Assembly (NCBI GenBank): GCA_964604915.1
Contig: CAZSAA010000030.1
Location: forward strand, 1 to 7,828
Length of the DNA: 7,828 nt
Origin: CAZSAA01 sp964604915
GTDB lineage: Bacteria > Patescibacteriota > Patescibacteriia > Patescibacteriales > UBA12465
Direction of reading: 5' to 3'
Shown: positions 5,923 to 7,828 of the stretch, piece after piece
How the letters are laid out: every line of letters begins with the position of its first letter
How positions within the stretch are numbered: position 1 is the stretch's first letter
Position numbers and translations under genes: made by a program
Notes under the pieces: model-generated
Database searches by the model: none
What the model saw: the letters and a program-made list of their open reading frames with translations, nothing else
What the model was told of the DNA's origin: nothing

Positions 5923-6297
5923 TTATTCTTCTACCTCTTCTTCGATTATGTCGGCCGCTACGGCTTCCTCGACCGGTTCTTCTTTGCTGCGCTTCTGCAA
6001 CTCTTCCTCTTCCTCCTGCTGCATCTTCTTGGCGATCTTGAGCTTTAGTTTCTCAGCTAATTCGCGGAAGGCAGGGGCATTATCTTTCTGGAGGTATTTG
6101 AGGAGCTTCCTTCTCTCGCCGACCTTCTTGAGGAGGCCGCGGCGGGAAGAATAGTCATGCTTGTGCTTCTGGAGGTGCTCGGTCAGGAGCTTGATCTCTT
6201 CAGTGAGGATCGCGATCTGGACCTGGGATGAGCCAGTATCACTGGCGTGGGTCCGGTACTTTTTGACGATCTTGTCCTTTTCTTCTTTGGTCAACAT
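5923..6297 (-). CDS. rpsO: 30S ribosomal protein S15 with acidic C-terminal extension
   Basis: A 124-residue protein. Residues 1-88 match S15, a primary binder of 16S rRNA that also forms a bridge to the 50S subunit. Family marks are DTGSSQVQIAILT (20-32), HLQKHKHDYSSRRGLL (41-56) and ERRKLLKYLQ (61-70). Bacterial S15 is usually about 89 residues. Here about 35 extra residues follow, mostly Glu (EEEEEL at 95-100, a run of acids to the end), probably disordered. The codons of this tail also form a purine-rich ribosome-binding region for the next gene. rpsO-pnp adjacency is a classical gene order, here interrupted by the NYN gene. The leader holds competing short hairpins that could control translation. 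Only a distant AGGA (about 12 bases before the ATG) resembles a Shine-Dalgarno sequence. Confidence 0.96.
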   Translation of the reverse strand: MLTKEEKDKIVKKYRTHASDTGSSQVQIAILTEEIKLLTEHLQKHKHDYSSRRGLLKKVGERRKLLKYLQKDNAPAFRELAEKLKLKIAKKMQQEEEEELQKRSKEEPVEEAVAADIIEEEVEE

Positions 6298-6311
6298 AGT
6301 GTTAGCTTTAT

Positions 6312-6333
6312 CCTAGAATTAGGCAAAACCTAA
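6312..6333 (-). promoter_or_regulatory. Overlapping alternative hairpins in the rpsO leader
   Basis: On the minus strand the 59-base gap between rpsT and rpsO contains TTAGG, a five-base loop, then CCTAA (5 bp, 6319-6333). The same CCTA can instead pair with the following TAGG (6312-6323, 4 bp), which would hide the AGGA nearest to rpsO. The two folds exclude each other, as in a translational switch. S15 represses its own mRNA through leader structures in several bacteria. The stems are short, so this is only a candidate. Confidence 0.3.
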
Positions 6334-6356
6334 ATCCAAGAAGAAGTTAGATTAGT

Positions 6357-6620
6357 TTATTTTAGTAATGAATTAACCTTCTTTTGCAGCCTCGATTTCT
6401 TGCGGGCAGCATTATTTTTCTTGATCAGACCCTTCTTGACGGCCTTGTCGATCGCCTTGATGGTCTGATTGAAGCTTTCGGCGACTTGCTTTTCGCCGGC
6501 TTCTACCTGTTTGATATTCTTCTTGATCATAGTCTTCATCGTGTCCTTGACGCGATTGTTGGCGATGACTCTCTTTTTGGTCTTTCTTAGCTCTTTTTTA
6601 GCTGAATCTTTGTTTGGCAT
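6357..6620 (-). CDS. rpsT: 30S ribosomal protein S20
   Basis: An 87-residue, very Lys/Arg-rich helical protein that binds 16S rRNA early in 30S assembly. The start MPNKDSAKKELRKTKKR and the later 'FNQTIKAIDKAVKKGLIKKNNAARKKSRL' region (50-78, key residues A56, K61-K63 and the NAARKKSRL end) are typical: S20 proteins share 'A.....Aid.aa.kgvihkN.AarkKSrL'. Length is normal. AGGA lies close before the ATG (CAGGAT-ATG), nearer than usual. It is the first gene of the minus-strand ribosomal and RNA-decay cluster, with promoter-like sequences within 80 bases upstream. Confidence 0.96.
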   Translation of the reverse strand: MPNKDSAKKELRKTKKRVIANNRVKDTMKTMIKKNIKQVEAGEKQVAESFNQTIKAIDKAVKKGLIKKNNAARKKSRLQKKVNSLLK

Positions 6621-6668
6621 ATCCTGTTGTCCAAGTTTATAGTTTTTTAGTTTATATAAAACAAGTAG

Positions 6669-6697
6669 ATGTTAGCATGAATTTAAATAAAAATCAA
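6669..6697 (-). promoter_or_regulatory. Promoter-like sequence for rpsT and the downstream cluster
   Basis: On the minus strand TTGATT (6697-6692) is followed after 17 bases by TAACAT (6674-6669), preceded by TGC, an extended -10 element. It would give a leader of about 45 nt. A second candidate lies closer to the gene: TTGTTT (6664-6659), 17 bases, TATAAA (6641-6636), giving a leader of about 10 nt. Which is used cannot be decided here. Confidence 0.45.
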
Positions 6698-6735
6698 GGG
6701 CAAAGGCCGACTTAAATGGATTTTGTAACAATGGC

Positions 6736-6764
6736 TTGTAATTTATATATTTCTTATATATAAT
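6736..6764 (+). promoter_or_regulatory. Promoter for the plus-strand small RNA
   Basis: TTGTAA (6736-6741, four of six matches) lies exactly 17 bases before a perfect TATAAT (6759-6764), predicting a transcript start near 6771. No coding sequence follows on the plus strand, but a compact RNA fold with a T-run does. An 8-bp inverted repeat (6743-6750 with 6756-6763) covers the spacer and -10 box and could be an operator, or only AT-rich chance. Confidence 0.55.
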
Positions 6765-6770
6765 AAATAA

Positions 6771-6840
6771 CATAAAGGTACCATTCCCCTGATACGAGCC
6801 CTCGGGCTCTTCCGAAAGGATAGGGGGAGTGGTCGTTTTT
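6771..6840 (+). ncRNA. Putative structured small RNA, three-way junction, about 70 nt
   Basis: The predicted RNA folds into three stems. P1 pairs 6780-6790 with 6823-6833, 11 continuous pairs with two G-U wobbles. P2 is GAGCC (6796-6800) with GGCTC (6805-6809), closed by a CUCG loop of the YNMG type. P3 is TCC (6811-6813) with GGA (6818-6820), closed by a GAAA loop of the GNRA type. Junctions are GAUAC, U and UA. TCG and TTTTT follow P1, so the end looks like an intrinsic terminator. The wobbles and both tetraloops make sense only in the plus-strand RNA. With the promoter upstream this forms a complete small transcription unit. It has no start codon after the AAAGG at 6774-6778, so a peptide is unlikely. 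I do not recognise it as any known RNA family. It ends 12 bases before the convergent DUF3800 gene, so readthrough would be antisense to that gene. It could also be only an elaborate terminator. Confidence 0.5.
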
Positions 6841-6852
6841 AATATAGCGTTA

Positions 6853-7581
6853 TCATTTTTTGTCTGGGTATGAATAATATTCTATGCTACCCCTTTTTAG
6901 ATAATCATACACGCTAGATACCCTATTTTTTATTGATTCATAGGGTCGCCCCTCTCCTCGTTCATATTTTACTGCGATAGCCCAACAGCAATAGTCGGCT
7001 AGTTGGCAGTTTAAATCGACACAAGCTTGGTGTGAATAGATTTCAAACGGTATTCTAGGAAAATTTTCTTTTAAGGAACGTTTTAGTGTTTGTAAAATTA
7101 TTTTGCTTTTGTCGCTTGTGTATAAAGCGCCTAGAACAACAACTATCTTTTTTACATCATTTTTCTTACCCGTAAAGATATATTTTAAAAGACATTCGCA
7201 AATTTTCTTATATAATCCCATCCCAGTGGTTCTTTTTATCATTCGTCCTTTTTTAGGATAGTATTCTTCATATAATGAAGGATTTACTCTGTTTTTTCTC
7301 ACTAAAACTGAACGGACATCATAGGTATCGCCTAGTTCGGTTAATATAGAAAAGATAGCGTCCCTTGTTGTTTGTCTATCTTCAGACGCGTGGAAAAAAC
7401 CTTCATCTATTCCCTCTGACAGTAATTTATAGCGTAGTTCTATTAATTTGTCGCGCTTAAAAATGGGGTTAAAGGTGGTAAATGAGGTTAAGATAAAAAA
7501 TTTCGTTCCTTTTGGGCTAAAGTCGAAATTACCAGATTCATCAAGAAAAAGGTATAAAGTTTTATTACCGTCTTCGAGCAT
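6853..7581 (-). CDS. DUF3800 family protein, function unknown
   Basis: A 242-residue protein. LFLDESGNF (11-19, D14-E15-S16-G17) is the N-terminal signature of DUF3800. FFHASED (62-68, H64), SHQACVDLNCQLADYCCWAI (183-202, with H184, D189, Q193, D196) and KYERGE (205-210) match its later conserved blocks. The spread of Asp, Glu and His suggests a metal-dependent nuclease-like site, but no activity is established for the family; members are often seen in mobile or defence-related regions. The gene is clearly more AT-rich, with more AAA, TTT and ATA codons, than the ribosomal genes beside it, which hints at transfer. It lies 28 bases downstream of tRNA-Pro(UGG) with no strong promoter or terminator between, so it may be read from the tRNA promoter. 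No Shine-Dalgarno sequence precedes the ATG. The plus-strand small RNA converges on its 3' end. Confidence 0.8.
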   Translation of the reverse strand: MLEDGNKTLYLFLDESGNFDFSPKGTKFFILTSFTTFNPIFKRDKLIELRYKLLSEGIDEGFFHASEDRQTTRDAIFSILTELGDTYDVRSVLVRKNRVNPSLYEEYYPKKGRMIKRTTGMGLYKKICECLLKYIFTGKKNDVKKIVVVLGALYTSDKSKIILQTLKRSLKENFPRIPFEIYSHQACVDLNCQLADYCCWAIAVKYERGEGRPYESIKNRVSSVYDYLKRGSIEYYSYPDKK

Positions 7582-7608
7582 TTTAGTTTCTGGAGTTAGT
7601 TATAATTG

Positions 7609-7679
7609 TCGGGGTGCTGGGAATTGAACCCAGTCAACATGCTCCCAAAGCATGCGTACTACCGGTATACGACACCCCG
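7609..7679 (-). tRNA. tRNA-Pro(UGG)
   Basis: The minus-strand cloverleaf is complete. The acceptor stem CGGGGUG pairs perfectly with CACCCCG and is followed by U8. The D stem is GUAU/GUAC with loop ACCGGUA. The anticodon stem CAUGC/GCAUG carries loop UUUGGGA, anticodon UGG at 7644-7646. The variable loop is 4 bases, and the T stem CUGGG/CCCAG has loop UUCAAUU. C1-G72 and discriminator A73 (7609) are the usual bacterial proline identity elements. The following bases read CAA, so CCA is not encoded and must be added by a nucleotidyltransferase. G36-G37 makes it a TrmD substrate. Confidence 0.97.
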
Positions 7680-7688
7680 TATGATTTT

Positions 7689-7717
7689 ATTGTATGGTTT
7701 TATTTGGGTTTTGTAAA
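7689..7717 (-). promoter_or_regulatory. Promoter of tRNA-Pro
   Basis: On the minus strand TTTACA (7717-7712, five of six matches) is followed after 17 bases by TACAAT (7694-7689, five of six). Nine bases separate the -10 box from the mature tRNA 5' end, so the transcript starts almost at the tRNA itself. DUF3800 downstream may share this promoter. Confidence 0.7.
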
Positions 7718-7731
7718 ATTTTTTAGGTCTC

Positions 7732-7759
7732 AAAACAAAAATCAGACCTACCGGTCTAA
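7732..7759 (-). terminator. Intrinsic terminator after tRNA-Phe
   Basis: On the minus strand TTAGACC, a GGTA loop and GGTCTGA form a 7-bp stem with one G-U pair, followed by TTTTTGTTTT. It begins 14 bases after the encoded CCA of tRNA-Phe and ends before the tRNA-Pro promoter, so it separates the two tRNA units. A further AGACCT (minus strand, at 7730-7725) could compete for pairing with the GGTCT arm. Confidence 0.8.
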
Positions 7760-7773
7760 CTTTTCCCTCAGTT

Positions 7774-7828
7774 TGGTGCCCCGGGTCAGAATCGAACTGA
7801 CGACACAAGGATTTTCAGTCCTTTGCTC
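7774..7828 (-). tRNA. tRNA-Phe(GAA), 3' part, cut by the window end
   Basis: On the minus strand the window starts inside the D stem (GAGC), followed by A26, anticodon stem AAGGA/UCCUU with loop CUGAAAA (anticodon GAA at 7814-7816), variable loop GUGUC, T stem GUCAG/CUGAC with loop UUCGAUU, acceptor strand CCGGGGC, A73 and an encoded CCA at 7774-7776. The first 21 or so bases lie beyond the window. Unlike its neighbour tRNA-Pro, this gene encodes its CCA. Confidence 0.93.

Noticed and set aside
6790..6822. Similarity of the small-RNA core to hammerhead (CUGAU, GAAA) or to a GAUAC-type aptamer
   Set aside because: The hammerhead CUGAUGA core and cleavage site are absent, and the GAAA is a hairpin loop. 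The remaining likeness is a few bases only.

Overview
The window looks like a stretch of a small-genome bacterium, most likely of the Candidate Phyla Radiation (Patescibacteria). Evidence for this is very tight gene packing, weak or absent Shine-Dalgarno sequences, and a khpA-trmD order that lacks rimM and rplS. Ribosomal proteins S15 and S16 and KhpA also carry extra charged C-terminal tails. TGA is used as a stop, so the recoded-TGA lineages are unlikely. The phylum is an inference; no marker in the window proves it.

Left part, plus strand (1-1434): a RelB/DinJ-type antitoxin sits behind two operator-like palindromes. It is followed by the frameshifted and truncated remnant of its RelE/YafQ-type toxin, and then by a DHH-DHHA1 phosphoesterase of the NrnA type. 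That gene runs convergently into trmD, and the two reading frames overlap by 9 bases.

Middle, minus strand (1426-6697): this is one long RNA and translation cluster. In transcription order it is rpsT (S20), rpsO (S15), a LabA-like NYN-domain putative nuclease, pnp (polynucleotide phosphorylase), rpsP (S16), khpA (KH RNA-binding protein), a strong intrinsic terminator, and trmD (tRNA m1G37 methyltransferase). Promoter-like sequences are visible before rpsT, rpsP and khpA. Between the NYN gene and pnp lies a large nested hairpin that resembles in layout the RNase III-processed, autoregulatory pnp leader known in Escherichia coli. With the NrnA-like protein (short RNA oligomers), PNPase (3'-5' decay) and the NYN protein (putative RNase), much of the window concerns RNA turnover.

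Right part (6621-7828): on the plus strand, between rpsT and a DUF3800 gene, there is a promoter, a compact three-way-junction hairpin fold and a U-tract. I read this as an unannotated small RNA of about 70 nt and consider it the most interesting item here. Beyond it lie an AT-rich DUF3800 gene, tRNA-Pro(UGG) with its own promoter, a terminator, and the 3' part of tRNA-Phe(GAA), cut by the window edge. All four are on the minus strand. No CRISPR array, insertion sequence or replication origin was seen.
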